From Brucella gallinifaecis (GTDB lineage Bacteria; Pseudomonadota; Alphaproteobacteria; Rhizobiales; Rhizobiaceae), in the NCBI RefSeq assembly GCF_006476605.1, contig NZ_ML636803.1:62001-126000 (forward strand): a stretch of DNA of 64,000 nucleotides, written 5' to 3'. The notes under the pieces are model-generated. The model saw only the letters and a program-made list of their open reading frames with translations. It did not search any database and was not told where the DNA came from. Shown here piece after piece: positions 63,912 to 64,000 of the stretch (position 1 is the first letter of the stretch; every line of letters starts with the position of its first letter). The position numbers and the translations under genes are program-made.

Positions 63912-64000
63912 GGTTTTCTCCAGTTCAGTCAATTTGCATGGTAATTATGAGTGTTTGAAAGCTGTGTGCTCTGCAAGTTTTGCATGTATCTGATCGATTT

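Overview
The window is ordinary chromosome from an alphaproteobacterium of the order Rhizobiales (Hyphomicrobiales), most likely Brucellaceae (Brucella/Ochrobactrum group). This is inferred from the sequence alone. The evidence is: the RpoB, RpoC and RpoA lengths (1376, 1400 and 337 aa); a complete str-S10-spc-alpha ribosomal cluster downstream of rpoBC; a GAAC-N7-GAAC (LexA-type, alphaproteobacterial) box before recA; a eukaryote-like 404-aa NADP isocitrate dehydrogenase; short-LID adenylate kinase; an ScfR/PccR-type regulator beside propionyl-CoA carboxylase; and a GCATGATC...GATCATGC intergenic palindrome of the kind scattered through rhizobial genomes.

Region 1 (1-29 kb) is the transcription/translation core, all on the plus strand: end of rplJ, rplL, rpoB, rpoC, then (after a strong terminator and one antisense acidic gene) rpsL-rpsG-fusA-tuf, the S10 operon (rpsJ-rplC-rplD-rplW-rplB-rpsS-rplV-rpsC-rplP-rpmC-rpsQ), the spc operon (rplN-rplX-rplE-rpsN-rpsH-rplF-rplR-rpsE-rpmD-rplO-secY-adk) and the alpha operon (rpsM-rpsK-rpoA-rplQ). 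rpmJ and rpsD are not in the cluster. Several junctions carry hairpins without U-tracts (rplL/rpoB, rpoB/rpoC, fusA/tuf, tuf/rpsJ, rplO/secY, rpsM/rpsK), which look like attenuation or processing sites rather than full stops. Resistance hot spots in RpoB (D526, H536, S541) and RpsL (K43, K88) are wild type.

Region 2 (29-42.9 kb) holds housekeeping and envelope genes: a Do-like periplasmic protease, rarA, a lipoprotein with a transglycosylase-like fold, an OmpA-type glycine-zipper lipoprotein, recA with its SOS box, alaS, icd (minus), a ribbon-helix-helix protein, a DJ-1/PfpI protein, trmJ-murI and a small unknown protein.

Region 3 (43-50.3 kb) is a propionate unit: pccB, pccA and scpA (methylmalonyl-CoA mutase) run on the minus strand and are divergent from an ScfR/PccR-like regulator. 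The intervening DNA contains repeated TTTGCAAA palindromes that should be its operator. Together these genes convert propionyl-CoA to methylmalonyl-CoA and on to succinyl-CoA.

Region 4 (50.3-64 kb) is a mixed set: a DUF924 protein, a 53-aa lipoprotein, queF, a DUF883 protein, a VanZ-like protein, an unknown anchored protein, a 272-bp MITE-like element with perfect 25-bp terminal inverted repeats flanked by TA, a MerR regulator, a DUF1624 membrane protein with a cysteine-rich tail, sdaA, DUF1489, an unknown 98-aa protein, a D-Ala-D-Ala carboxypeptidase with a SPOR domain, clpS-clpA, azlC-azlD and a HIT protein.

I see no rRNA, tRNA, CRISPR array, prophage, transposase or defence island, and no convincing new multi-gene system. 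The most worthwhile leads are the MITE and its solitary diverged end 22 kb away, the PccR operator architecture, the antisense acidic gene between the rpoBC and str operons, and very small membrane/lipoprotein genes that length cut-offs would miss.
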